This document shows, piece after piece, positions 1 to 12,476 of a stretch of DNA of 64,000 bases. The notes under the pieces were generated by a model, which had not been told where the DNA came from, made no database searches, and was given only the letters and a program-made list of their open reading frames with translations. The stretch covers positions 620,001-684,000 of the forward strand of contig NW_027248374.1 of NCBI RefSeq assembly GCF_041260155.1. The letters are read 5' to 3'. Origin of the DNA: Ptychodera flava. Taxonomy: Eukaryota > Hemichordata > Enteropneusta > Ptychoderidae. Position 1 is the stretch's first letter. Each line of letters opens with the position of its first letter. Made by a program: the position numbers and the translations under genes.

Positions 1-390
1 AGCACTTGTGGTTACTTATTTATTGACATAAACATATATTTTAGGTAAAAGGTCATCAAGGTCACATGACACTTGGTCAAAAAATTCTCTCCTATATTTA
101 CCCCTATATACAACAAATCAGACATCCAGCTCTATTGGCTTGCTCTGAATGAGAGATGTGCATAATTAATGAGGTACAGTATGTGGTGTCATAAGGTGTC
201 CAATCATACCAAATATGAAGGGTGTAGCACTTGTGGTTACTGAGTTATGGACAAATATGTATATTTGAGGTCAAAGGTCATTTGGTCAAAATATCCGAGA
301 TATCTGCGTGAACGGATGGACTCACGGATTGACGAACCGACGGACATGACCCAATCTAATAGCCCACTGGACTTCATCCGTGGGGACTAA
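1..390 (+). repeat. Interspersed repeat copy, GGAC-rich tail family (family 2)
   Basis: Non-coding. The phrase agcacttgtggttact occurs at 1 and again near 226, so the left part is an imperfect tandem of about 225 bp. It ends with a GGA/GAC-rich stretch (310-345) and a hairpin: CCCACTGGA at about 364 pairs with TCCGTGGG at about 378 around a 5-nt loop, followed at once by ggactaaaaa. The same ending recurs near 57105 and, less exactly, near 57800. The left boundary lies outside the window. Confidence 0.6.
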
Positions 391-449
391 AAATTGTGTC
401 ACTGCATCCTTTTTGCAATATGAATACGATGAGAAACTAAATTTTTATT

Positions 450-1042
450 TTTGTGGCCTTATACATGGGAGTCTATGGAGATCTGCCTTATACATGGGAG
501 TCTATGGACGTGTAAACTAAAAATATGCAAATTTCACCACGATTTGCCCAAATTTGGGAAAGGTCACTCCTATGCACTTCCATACCAAGTTTTAAATCAA
601 TCAGACTTGTGGTTTCAGAGAAAAGATTTTTTGACCAAAAATGGGAGAAAATTACAAAAAAATTCATGAAAAATAGCAAGTCCAAGATACTGACCCAAGA
701 TGTGCACAATCATTTCAGGTCAGCCCAAAGTACTTACATGCTAATTTTTCATGTAATCTGCTCAGTGGTTAATGAGTTTTTTTCAATTTTGACTGTTTTA
801 CATTTTTTTCACTTAATTTGCATATTTTTGGCAATGACAACTTCATTTGAACAAAATCTCATCTACAGCCCATCATCCATGTACACACCAAATATCAAGA
901 TGAAATGTAAAGCGGTTTTGGAGTTTTTGATGTTGACGGACAGACATACAGACATACAGACATACATACATACAGTTTCCTAGCCTATAAGAATAGCTTC
1001 CATTGCCATATATACATATGGCTATGGGAGCTAAAAATCACT
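450..1042 (+). repeat. Interspersed repeat copy, CATA-tail family (family 1)
   Basis: Non-coding. It contains the block ttgaccaaaaatgggagaaa, then TTCATTTGAACAAAATCTCAT near 842, then a GACA/CATA microsatellite (940-975). It ends in the palindrome CCATATATACATATGG near 1003 and gggagctaaaaat. The same order of parts recurs at 51980-52820 plus 56116-56212. Weak open frames here are repeat translations, not genes. Confidence 0.65.
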
Positions 1043-1734
1043 GGCCCAAACCGCTCTCAGGGGGCCTATAACATTTTATTGAAAAAATAAAAAACACACC
1101 ACTTCAACATCCTAACATCAAACTTTTTGTGCCTTTTAATTTATTGAAAGGAAAGCAAATGATGATGACTATCAAAACCAAATTAAAGTTTGGGCAACTG
1201 ATCTCAGTGCCATAAATATATGAAATCAGTGAAATGTTAAACACAAACACATAAACATTTGTATTTCTTAAAACAGCTTTCAAAACAAATATTTCAAACA
1301 TTGAGAAAACGAGCACAAGCTAGGGCTTGAAGTTGAAATATGTCCCACCATGAAAAAATCTAAGCGTCCAGAACTCCAATCAGGGATGGATAATGTTTAG
1401 CACTAAACACAGGATCACACGCAAATCCAGTCACTACAATAGTTGACTCTTTCAAAATGATTCTGGCTTCTCTCCTCTTTGAGGGAAGATGACTATCATC
1501 AAATCCAAGAAAGGGAATACAAAAAATTTGGGCAAGTGATGAAAAGAAAATACCGAAGTGTCGAAACCCGCATTAAAAGACGAATCACAAAAAATTAATC
1601 TTTACAGGCGACCAAGGCAAATGGCCATCAAGTTCAAATTACAATGAAGGCGCAAATTTGCACAATGTTTAAATATCGGCCATTTACTTTCTAGTTTTGA
1701 AGTTTAGCAGTTTAAACACTATCGATTCACCGGT
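1043..1734. other. No recognisable feature
   Basis: AT-rich DNA. I see no coding pattern, strong hairpin or tandem structure, and no family I can name. Confidence 0.5.
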
Positions 1735-2095
1735 GTCTCGCCATGTATTCCACACAAAATAAATGCAATGATCCTTTTATTCACCATATCGTAATATTAA
1801 ACAAACTTGGTAGAGCCGATGTGTGGAGTTGCCCTCATTTTCCTTTATATCCGACTCTTATTTCTATATTAGACGATACCATACTTGTCAGATTGCGGGT
1901 AAATATTAGATGTATATCTGGGATTTCACTATACCTTACAGATCTGGCCCCGCTGTCTGGCCAAGCCCGATTTCCGTAGTCCGACTCTAACTTAAATTAT
2001 ACGAGCCTGGACTTGTCTAAAACTGTGGGTAAATATCCTATATTGGAGATTTCACCAACTCACATATATGACCAAACAATTCTAATTTCGATATT
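1735..2095 (-). repeat. Degenerate dispersed repeat, about 110-bp units
   Basis: On the minus strand this reads ggccagatct, then gaaatc-c-gatat, then atattt-cccgca-tttgac. The same word order recurs several times on the plus strand at 25460-26480 inside the TTAA-flanked element. Two or three diverged units are present here. It could be a decayed relic of a related element. No coding sense. Confidence 0.5.
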
Positions 2096-2134
2096 GTGTT
2101 GTCTAGTAGCTAAATGTCAGATAAAAGTGGCCAT

Positions 2135-2325
2135 GTCACGGTGGCGATTTTTACACAGCGCGGACATTTTTTAACAGAGCGTGGCGATTTTTACACAGCG
2201 CGCGGCGATTTTTACTCAAAGCGGTAATTATTCTAACACAGCGCGGAGATTTTTACACAGCGCAGACATTTTTCTAACACAGCGCGGCGAGTTTTTTAAC
2301 ACAGCGCGGCGATTGTCGTTTTCGT
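2135..2325 (+). repeat. Short GC-rich minisatellite
   Basis: Seven or so imperfect copies of a 20-30 bp unit around gcggcgatttttacacagcg, with the variable part being acattttt or agtttttt. It is clearly richer in CpG than the sequence around it. Confidence 0.75.
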
Positions 2326-3095
2326 CCGTGGTACTCAAAATGTTCAGTACAAACCCGGAATAATTTTAAAGACGAGGTGAGCGTACAGTGATTGAGAAGA
2401 GACTAAACGTGGCGCAAGGTTAGATGATATTCAAGATGACTCATTTGAAATGGAAGGGGCATAGCTAGCGGAATATATCGAGTAACATCAAACCGATGCT
2501 AGATATTATCAGAGGACATCATCACCTTTCCGCCAAAACGACGTTCATCACTGGAGCAGCTAGCAGCTAAGAATTCATCGTCAAAGCTGATCTCTTCGGC
2601 CGGGTACGCCAACGGCTTGAGATACCTTGAAATAGGCTTTCGACACTGTCAGCAGTAGTATATGGAGATGTTCCACCAGCTAAGTAGACGATGGCTTTTT
2701 GAGGAATGACAAGGACCTACGAGTATTTTTGTTTTCACACCTTGCAGAATATATTCACTGTGCTTAGACTTTTAATAAAGCAATATTGAAGTCTAATCAT
2801 TTCGCTCAATGATATGCCTATTGTATGAAAGAAAGGATAGAGTGCAAGCATCTTGCTTCACACCACGTCAAACGTATTCTTTTGCTAAAATCTAGTCTAA
2901 CATGAAATTTCCACCTTCCAAACCCTTATTCTCCCAGTATCACTTAGTCCATATTCTCTCATCCTCACATAAATTTAAACTAAGAACTCGGAAACTTCAT
3001 TACACAAAAGTAAACCCTAAACCAATCTTGTTTCCATTATCAATCTGTCAGAGATGGCAGATGCAATAACTTGCCAAAATTGTTGTGTCATAAAT
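2326..3095. other. No recognisable feature before the Polinton
   Basis: Unique-looking AT-rich DNA. I see no gene, repeat or RNA. It presumably is the left flank of the Polinton insertion. Confidence 0.45.
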
Positions 3096-3135
3096 TATTA
3101 TTATGAGTTGACGATAGTAGTTATGGCCGTTGGAT

Positions 3136-3190
3136 AGTCCACACATCTCGCAAAATGCGAGAGTTCAAAGTCTCGCGAGACTTGTGGACT
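3136..3190 (+). repeat. Polinton left terminal inverted repeat, self-palindromic
   Basis: The outer part, AGTCCACACATCTCGC, is matched in inverted form at the right end. The left end is also its own foldback: AGTCCACA at 3136 pairs with TGTGGACT ending at 3190, with a CTCGC/GCGAG inner stem. Weaker inverted similarity to the right flank continues outward to about 3100. Confidence 0.8.
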
Positions 3191-3194
3191 ATAA

Positions 3195-6100
3195 ATTTGG
3201 GAGTTGGTCCATGCATAGATGGGCCCCCCGAGGAACCTCCTGAACCCCAAGGACCCCCTGGCTCAGTGAGAATATACAACGTCAACGTACCCCACTCTGA
3301 TTGGTTTATGCAAATGAGGCAAGACTATAAGAAGCAGGGCAATGCCAGGGCCACTGTCGCATTTCTGTGTGTCAGCCTCGGGTGATGCAGCACTGATCAC
3401 TGTTGGATCCATTCTCCGTTGGTGGGGCTCCTCCATCAACCTTACCATGGATGATAAGGAGTGGGATGATTTGTGTTTGACCAATTCTGAGTTGGATGAG
3501 GTGTTTGGATGGGCTGACCAGTACTATGGTTATACCGTAAGTGATACATTTTTTTTTTTAAATTTTTTTCTAAATTTTCTTACCGTCCATCATATGTATG
3601 TATATCTCATATCGTTTCTGAGTGTTGTTTTTTTTTTTACCTCTACAGAATGCGTCAACTTTGCAGCCATGCTATGGTACAGCCAATGGTCAACCCCTGT
3701 ATGCTCCACAGAATGACGATCCTTAATGTGAGTACCTTTATAATGATTTGAAGCAAGTACGTGTCTCCCCCCCCCCCCCCGCCGCCGCCCCGTACCCCAT
3801 CCGTTTCAAAAACAAGTTAGCGATAGTCACCCGAGAGGGGAAAAAATGACATTCTCAGTTGCTCAGAGGTTGGATAGCACGTACACAGCTCATGACATGT
3901 CTCAGTGGTGCATGACTGTGCTGTCTGTAACAGTTCACGCCGATGACCTGTTTGTGTTACTTGCTACGTGATCACAACAGTCAAAGATTTCCTATGCGTA
4001 GTGTCAGGCTAGCTAGGCTAGGCAGGTCTGACCTATTGGAGTAATTAGGTCATGTACTTGGGTCGTGATCAAAAGATGTTGAAACAGTGTAGCAAATTTT
4101 TTGATTGACAGTCTCAGATTGCTGTGTGAGTCAAATGGAATTTTTTTTTACCTTTTGCTATAAATAACCGGCGACCGGCCGGCCGCAGGGCAGTAGAATG
4201 TATGGGGAAAAAAAACAAAACAAAACAACAACAACAATAAAACACTCACAGTGAGTTTGAAAGCCGTAGGCAGTTGTAAAAAATAAAATCATCACTTCTC
4301 GGGGAATGTACGTCTTTATGTGTTTTTTATTTCCCTTTCTCTGCAGAATGAGTCGACTTTGCAGCTCCCCCGAGAAACAACTCCCGTTCAATGCGAACAG
4401 ACACAACCGGTACCGGGATCGCCGCGAAATTGTGATCCTGATCCTGTAAGTAATAAGTTATGATTTAATATTTGTCATTGGCTCTGTGATATTTTTTTTT
4501 CTTCCACTTGAAAAAAAAAAATTATATTGTTCATTGGAGAGGGAAAACAGGAATCAAAGTCAACATTACCGATGTTGGAATTTCTCCGCAGTAACTAATA
4601 GGCCGTCACAGTTTACGTCACTGTTCTCTCATTAATATGCAAAAATAAATATTTGTCCGCATTTTTTGATTACGCTTTTGAAAATTACGCATGTAAGAAC
4701 GACGAAAAACATCTCAGTGGGCGACTGCTAGTGTAACAGTGAATACTAAAAAACATATTCACGACTCAGAGTACAAGCTGCAAAAACAGCCACGCATGCA
4801 ACATTGATAAATTTGTCCGCATTTCAAGCTGCGTGTCCGATGTCGCGCGCGTACAGCTATATTTAGTAACAAACCTGTAACCGTGAACACGCTATTTCGA
4901 AACATGTAAACAATACGTGACATGTCTGCAAGGTGCATGAACTTTCTGCCGGTGCTAGTTTGTGTCATTAGCTTGGTGCGTGATCAATGCAATCGACGGA
5001 CAATGTAACAATTTCTTTTTTGATTGACAGTCAGAGCTTGTGCTGGGTGAAAATGTTTGCGCGCCCTTTGTTGTATAGTCTGCTAACTGCTCTCCGCCAC
5101 CCTAACCTACCGAGCAGCAAAGAAAAAAAAAAACGGATGTAAACAAATAAATGATAAAAAGGTCAAAGTGAACTTTGAAACCTGTAATTGAAAAATGACC
5201 TAAATCAATGATCACCCCCCCCCCCCGGATAAGTGTGTAATACATATTTTTTGTGTTCTTTTCTCTGCAGGATGGGCTGACTTCACAGCTCCACAGAGCA
5301 ACTCAAAATCGGCAACCCATGTCTCATCGGCCGTACGGGAACTGTGATGTGAGTAATATTTACGATGTACTATTTGTCATGAGACTTATGATGTACTATT
5401 TGGCTGAGATTTCCCCCGTTCAAAAAGAAAAAAAAATTAGTTGTTCACTAAAGAGAGAAAGAATGAAATTTAAAAATCGCTGAGGCCACAGCCATTGCCT
5501 TGCTCAGAACATGTAAACAATAGGTGACTTGCAAGGTGCATGCACTTTCTGGCCGTGTGCGTGATCAATGCAGTCGACTGAATAAGGTCAACGATCTTTC
5601 CTTTCTACTCGCCACAACCTTTTGCAGTAATTGGGTCATGTTCTTCAGTCGTGCACCCGTAATCAAAAGGTAAAGGAACATTGTAGCATTTTTGATTTGA
5701 TTGACAGTCAGGGTCAGAGGTCGTGTGCGTGAAAAGGAAAATTCCACCTATTGTTCTACTGCCAACTGCACAAGCAAGCTGTCTGCTGGTTCGTCGGCTT
5801 GAGTCTGACCTGAGAGCTGACAAATCTAGGGGAAACCCCCTCGCATGTAAACAAACAATCAAACTAAATGAAAAGATTGGCGTGAGATATAAACCAGCAA
5901 TTTACGGAAAGGGGAAAATGATTACTTTATGCGATGTGGAGAAAGGGAGGTTTAATCGACAAACTGAATACATTTTGAAGAAAGAAAAAAAAACTGAGTG
6001 TGTATTATTTGGCGATTAATTTTTTGCATTGGAAGGGGTCATGTAAATGCAATCGTGATATCCGGCCAATTGTACTGAGGAGGTTTATAGCTTTGTGACA

Positions 6101-6600
6101 TTATTTTTTTTTGTTGATTTGTGCAATCAAAGTATAGCCTCTACCACTATAAAATTTTAATGAATTTGCATTCACTTCTGAATCAGTAAAGTAAATGATG
6201 CATCGATGCAGGACTTTGCAAAATTGACAAACACAGATGTACAATTCTTCAGTCTGTGAGCCACTGTGCTGAATATGAAGATATACAGATTTATATAGGC
6301 AGTGCACAGTATACAAGAGTGTATAGTGCCAACAGTTCTGGCCAGTATTTTGTATTGAACTCAGCTTGTATATTTAGTGTTTTATGAAACACAACACAAC
6401 CCCCCTCCCGCCCCTTTGAATGGAATATTTTTTTTTTATATTTTCCCAAACTTTTCTCTGTGTTAAAAATAAGAATATGGGTTGTTTTACTGTTTAAATA
6501 TTTATTTGTTGATTTTATTCTTATCAGGACAACACTGCCTCTGAGAGTGATCATGATGATGAAGGAAGGGAAAAAGATCATCATAATGAATATTATGTAA
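3195..6600 (+). other. Polinton 5' region with short exon-like blocks
   Basis: Upstream of polB there are short exon-like blocks with acceptor (pyrimidine run plus cag) and donor (gtaagt or gtgagt) edges: 3649-3727, 4347-4445, 5271-5348 and 6528-6596, after a first block ending at 3536. The blocks at 3649, 4347 and 5271 begin with related sequence of the form (a/g)atg-g-c-act-t-cagct. The blocks are 70-100 bp and the introns run from 110 bp to over 1 kb. I do not recognise a product. The peptides are rich in Pro, Gln, Asn and Asp. Polintons of some animals do carry introns, so this could be a leader gene of the element or a captured host gene. Confidence 0.45.
3728..6060 (+). repeat. Tandem triplication inside the Polinton 5' region
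   Basis: Three diverged tandem units of roughly 0.6-0.9 kb. Each holds a gtgacatgtct-or-like block with gcatgac or gcatgaact (near 3895, 4915, 5522), a tgatcaa/tgatcac-gca block (near 3970, 4980, 5560) and a tttgattgacagtc block (near 4100, 5020, 5695). An exon-like block lies beside each. The copies are unequal and show small gains and losses. Confidence 0.5.
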
Positions 6601-6860
6601 GTGTACAATATTTCCACATTTTATTTTTTTTATTTTTTTTTTATTTTTAGGTAATACATAGCAAATACTCAGTTAACTTCATATATGATAAGAGGTCAAC
6701 ATGTATTTGTCTTTGACACAAAAAAGTAAAAGCAAGCACACACATATATTTTGATTTATCATGATGACATTTATTTTTTTCTAGGTTATGATTAGTATTA
6801 TTTTCATTATGGTATTTCTGTGGGAGTAAATGAAGCAATTTTTTTGTCCCTTCATTTTAG

Positions 6861-7009
6861 GCAAAGAGCACAGCAACCAAAGAAGCAATATATCAGGCTG
6901 AGAAAAAATGTAATGATGGTGAAGAGTACATGGGATTTTCCTTGGGGTGAAGAAATTGGGGATAGTGAAGAAAACAGCCACAGCAATGTGAACTCAGATC
7001 CGTCACGCG

Positions 7010-7060
<51 letters not shown>

Positions 7061-7878
7061 AAGAAAACAGCTGTAGCAATTTGAACTCAGATTCTTCACA
7101 CGATAGTAGTAGTAGTAGTAGCTGTAGTAGTTATGACAGTAATTATTTAGGCACTCAAAGTTTCAATGACAAATTAAAAACTCTAATCAATCAATATACT
7201 CCCCATTCCCCCTTAAATACTGATGATAGTGTAAATTCAAAGGATTCTCCCACCCCCATGAATACCCAAGAATTCAATGCAAAATGGCAGATTCTTATTG
7301 CAAATAGCCGTTGCCCTCCTTCCTCTCAAAGTTCCACCACCACTACATCATCATCATCATCATCTCCATCACATCCAATAAGTCAAATTGGTCAGGGGTC
7401 AATAGATGACATGCCACCAGATGACTCGTCAGCAGATGAAGACGTCGGGGCTGAGTACTATCAAATCACTCGCGTCCGAGAACGTCAAGTACAAAAATTC
7501 AATGCTTTAGCGCATGATTATGAAATCAAATTCAATGATATTAAACCAGTTCGTGGTTTCATACAAGTCATGTCAGTACTACAAGACGTCTTTCGAAGCA
7601 TCCTCGACAGGCTGACTAATGGTATCCCTGAAAGAGACCGTGTGCGAATTACTCTGGAAAGTCCATCACTTCCCTATCAAATTTGGTTACCTTTCTCACC
7701 TGTGCAAGAGCTTACAGTCGACAGGGTATTGGGTGAAATTGAACGGGTGCTGCAATCATACGAAGAGTTCACTCTTGATGAAACATCTACATCAACTTCA
7801 TTCATGTACACATGCCTCAGGGGGCAGGAAAGGATTGGAGAAGGAGACCTGTCAACATTGCCCGTCGACTCCGATTGA
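6861..7878 (+). CDS. Polinton serine-rich acidic segment upstream of polB
   Basis: The segment follows an acceptor-like tract near 6860. It encodes an acidic, low-complexity protein part: a run of about 18 serines from an AGT triplet repeat (7009-7060), a second shorter serine run (7105-7120), many Asp and Glu residues, then a folded-looking C-terminal third with an RVRERQVQKF stretch near 7475. The C-terminal third resembles the N-terminal extension found ahead of polB in invertebrate Polintons, so it is probably part of the polB gene region and not a separate gene. The function of the low-complexity part is unknown. It is a fossil part. Confidence 0.55.
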
Positions 7879-10800
7879 TGAGGAGTGTCATCCGCATCGC
7901 TAACAACGATGAACTGTGCTGTGCAAGGGCAATAGTGACGGCAATTGCTCACATCAATCGCAACAGTGATCCTGAATGGGACTCAGTACGAAGGGGACGG
8001 CAGGCACAGACAAGACGTGCAGCTGAACTCATCACTCAGGCAGGTATTCCACCAGGGCCATGTGGAAATGAAGAACTCGACAAGTTGCAAGCTGCCGTAC
8101 CATTATACAGGATCCATGTCATTTCTGATGAGAAATCTGGTACACTTATTTATCAGGGACGTGACACTGCAGAACACAACATATACTTGTACCATCATGA
8201 CAACCACTATGATGTGGTGACGTCATGCCTGCATTTTTGAAGAAAGCCCACTATTGTCACAACTGCAACACAGCATACGAACACAAGCATGACATGTTTG
8301 TGAAGTTTTCTGCAAATATTGCCGTACTCCCTCCATCTGTCCGCCTGCTGATGATAAAATCTACTGTAAAGACTGTCATCGTTACTTTCTTGGTCAGCAG
8401 TGTTTCAACAATCACAATGCAACAAGTGGTCATGCTGTAAACACTGTATGTCAGGTCATCCGTCGTTGCAAGTTGTGTGGTGTAACCATCAATTGGGAAA
8501 AGAGAAGTAAAAAGAAGAAACATCGTTGTGGTGAGAAATACTGCAGAGTCTGCAAACAATACGAAGACAGTGACCACTTGTGTTTTATCCAGCCTATTGG
8601 CAAAAAAAGAAGAAGAGGACCGGCACAGTAGATAGCAGTGATGATCAGGGTGATGTGTTCGACTTCGAAGTCCAAGAAGATGATGAAGAAGATAGTGAAG
8701 AAGAAATGAAGTATTATTTCTTCGACTTTGAATGTACCCAAGATGGTGGAGTCCATGTCCCGAATTTTTGCATCGTCCAGTCTGAGTCTTGCTCAGAGCA
8801 AGTTTTCCATGGTCCTAACACTAAACAAGAATTCTGTGATTGGGCACTTTCTGAAGAAAACTCCCCCGGCACTTTCATAGCACACAATCTTCAAGGATAT
8901 GATGGTCAGTTCATTTTGCAGTACTGCCATGAGAATAATGTTCAACCTGAAGTCATTATCAATGGAACCAAAATCATCCGCATTTTCATCCCCAGTTTAA
9001 ATATCAAATTCATCGACTCCTACAATTTCCTCCCAGTGGCGTTGGCTCAACTTCCCGACATGTTTGAACTGGCTGAACTGCACAAAGGTTACTTTCCCCA
9101 TTTCTTCAACACAGCGGAGAATCAAGAATACATCGGACCTCTCCCAGATGCACAATACTACGGTCCTGATGGTATGAAACAACATCAGAGAGAAAAATTC
9201 CTGAGATGGTACGAAGAAGAGCGATCTAAAAACCATCCTTTCAACCTGAAACAAGAACTTGAGAACTACTGTAGAAGCGATGTAGACATCTTAAGGAGGA
9301 GTTGTTTGAAATTTCAAGATATGTTCAAACAACAGAATGGTGTGGATCCATTCAGGGATTGTGTGACCATCGCATCAGCCTGCAATGTTGTTCTACGCAG
9401 GAATTTTCTCGAGAAAGATACCATCGGGATCATTCCAGATCACGGCTACATCCACCGACGAAATCAATCTGTCATTGCACTGCAGTGGTTGGAGTGGCTT
9501 GCATATAAGAAGAATGTCAACATTCAACATGTATACAACGGGGGTGAGAAGAAAATTGATCGATATTGGCTAGATGGGTATGATGAAGCAAACAACACTG
9601 CTTATGAGATGCACGGTTGCTACTACCATGGTTGTCCGCGATGTTACGAAGACGATGATATCGTCAACACCAAACTAGAGAAGACCATGGGTGATCTCTA
9701 CCAATGTACCCTCGACAAGATGCGATTTCTACGCACCAATGGCTTCAATGTGATCGAAATGTGGGAATGTGACTTTAAGAGAGATATTCACGAAAACCAA
9801 GACCTGCAAGAATTCATCAAGTCACTTGATCTACAGGAGCCTCTTTATCCACGGGATGCCTTCTATGGTGGTAGAACCAATGCAACGAGACTTTACCATG
9901 AGTGTGAGGGTAACGAAGAGATTCACTATGTCGATTTCACAAGCCTCTACCCTTATGTCAACAAGTACTGTAAGTACCCCATCAAGCATCCGGAAGTCCG
10001 CACCAAGAACATCATACTGCCTGTTCAGTGGTACTTTGGTGTTGCCAGATGTCGAGTGTTGCCACCACGGCAACTTTACTTTCCTGTTCTGCCCCTCAGA
10101 GTGGATAAGAAACTGATGTTTCCCCTATGCAGAAGCTGTGCGGATACCAAACAGCAGGCACCGTGTGAACATAGCGATGACCAACGATCCTTTGTGGGAA
10201 CTTGGACAACGCCAGAGTTAGCAAAAGCTGTGGAGAAGGGGTACAAAGTCGTCAAAGTGTTTGAGGTGTGGCACTACCGAGAAAGTGAAGAGTACAACAG
10301 AGAGTCTCAAACAGGTGGGCTGTTCACCGATTACATCAATACCTTCTTAAAGTTGAAACAAGAGAGCAGTGGTTGGCCTTCATGGTGTCAGACGGAAGAT
10401 GACCAAGACCGATACATCCGTGAGTACCATGAGAGAGAAGGTATCCTACTTGACAAGACTAAGATTCATCGAAATCCAGGTCAGCGAGCATTGGCAAAAC
10501 TGATGCTGAATTCCATGTGGGGCAAGTTTGCTCAACGTAACAACTTTCCACAGCTTCAGTACATCCAAGAACCTGCAGAACTCTTCCGGTTACTCACAAG
10601 TGAGCAACACACCGTCAACAACTTGTCTTTTGTCAACGATAACATGGTCGCTGTACAACATTCACTTCGGGATGAATTTGTCGAAGGTGCCGTTAATACA
10701 AATGTTGTCATCGCAGCATTCACCACAGCCTATGCCCGCCTGAAGTTGTATGATCTTCTTGAAGCCATTGGTGAGCGTGTCTTGTACTTTGATACCGATT

Positions 10801-11215
10801 CTGTCATCTTTGTCAGCAAGTCAGACATGTATGAACCACCTCTGGGTGACTACTTAGGTGATCTCACCAGCGAACTTGAACCTCCAGGCAATTACATTAC
10901 CAAGTTTGTGTCCGGTGGAGCCAAAAACTATGCCTTCTGTCTAGCACAACCCGACAGGAAGGGAAAACCGCACTCTTGTAAAGTCAGAGGGATCACCTTA
11001 AATACCGCAACAGTTTAAACATCAACTTTGATGCCATCACTCGTCTGGTCACCACTTGTCCATCATCAACCATCACAGTGAATGACCCCGCCAAAATCCG
11101 ACGTGTTGGATGTGATGTTGTCACAAAAAGTGAAAGTAAAAAATATGCCCTAGTTTATGATAAGAGAGCATTAATTGAAATTACAAAACCCTTCCCTATG
11201 GATATTAAAACTGTA
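7800..11215 (+). pseudogene. polB: Polinton protein-primed DNA polymerase B region
   Basis: Family B polymerase of the protein-primed type, the replicase of Polintons. What shows this: an N-terminal region with RIANNDELCCARAIV near 7890, a cysteine/histidine-rich zinc-binding stretch (about 8240-8580), an exonuclease domain starting near 8710 with FDFECTQDGG (Exo I DxE), AHNLQGYDGQF (Exo II) and a later YCRSDVDIL (Exo III), then the polymerase domain with DFTSLYPYVN (motif A) near 9930, KLMLNSMWGKFAQR (motif B) near 10500 and YFDTDSVIF (motif C, DTDS) near 10790. The TPR-type insertions lie between A and B as usual. It would copy the element from a protein primer in the nucleus. The region is broken. 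Confidence 0.93.
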
Positions 11216-12470
11216 CTTTGTCCATGAAACACTCCTCCCCCCACCAAAAAAAAAAAAAAATGAGAAACATCAATTGAGGGATGCCAACAAATGTTTGGCA
11301 AATGCTTTTCTTCATATTTTCCTCTCCCACCCAATCAAGCAGTTTCCAATACTTTGTAAGAAAAAAAAAAAAAAGGCATGGTAATTATAATTGTAATTCA
11401 ATAGGCTTTGTTGATAATATCATTCAAAGAAAAAACAAATTCAAGTTATCAAGTTGTATGTTAATAATTTTGGTGAAGCTGTTTTCACAATTTAATTGGA
11501 TAAATTGCAAAAAACAAAATTGAAATCTTCCTGATCAGTTTTGTGGCAATGGTATTCTGATTATTCTATCTGTTAGAGTTGTATAATTCATTCACTTTCA
11601 CTTTCAAAGTCTTGGAATGTATGTATTTGATATTTGGAGAATTTGTAAATGCAAGAAAAGAGACAAGAAGTTAAATTTTATTTCCCCCCTTTTAAATTTT
11701 AAATATTGAAGACGACAGACCAACAGTTTGTTCAATTTTTCCTTTAACAGAATTATCTGTAGATTTCAACTTTCATCTTTCGAAGGTCTTTTTGTATGTT
11801 GTATGTCAACAAACAAAAACAAAACGATTATGGTTAAACCTTTTTTTTTTGTCAAGGAATGTAATAAACGCAAATCAACTTTGTTAATTTAAAAAAAAAT
11901 TCAGAGGCTGGTTTGAATTCATTTGTTGATGTTTGTGTATAAACATTAGCTGAATGCGTAAACATGTATGTATGTTTGTATGTGTGTGTGTCGTCTCTTC
12001 ACAAGACTTCACCCAAAGGCCAAAAAGTAGGCCCGACTGCCCCGAGGGCCAGCGAAGAAGATTGCTCTTGGTCAATGAGTTACATCACACTTCATTTGGG
12101 TATAACACCCCCCTACAAACACTTTGAGGCCCTCTTGCCCCTCGGGCCTTTTTTTTTGCCCTCCCTCTGTCAAGAAATGAGAACATCCTTAAGCTTTCCT
12201 GTATAAGTTTGTACTGTTTCAGCCTAACACTCATTTGGCGTGATGGGTCTCATTCTGCAAACACTCTTGAAGCTGATCATCAATAATCGAGATTTCTCCA
12301 ATCCTATGTTCTTCCTGTATTTGTGTGTGCTGCCATACATCATCTATGATAAACTTTTCAAAAGGAAGCCAGTCTCATGTTATGAAAGCATTGATCTGAG
12401 TGGAGAGATTGACTGAAAGGAAATCAACCAAAAAGTCCCATCACAGTGAAGATCAAGTTGGTCAACTTGG
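11216..12470. other. Polinton internal spacer
   Basis: AT-rich non-coding spacer between polB and the ATPase region, with A and T runs. At 12030-12160 there are two GC-rich inverted blocks (ccccgagggcc, and gaggccctcttgcccctcgggcc) able to pair with each other or with themselves. No gene is visible. Confidence 0.5.
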
Positions 12471-12476
12471 TATACC

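Noticed and set aside
3263-3484. Minus-strand frame opposite the Polinton 5' region
   Set aside because: It is the complement of an exon-like block on the plus strand and has no pattern of its own.
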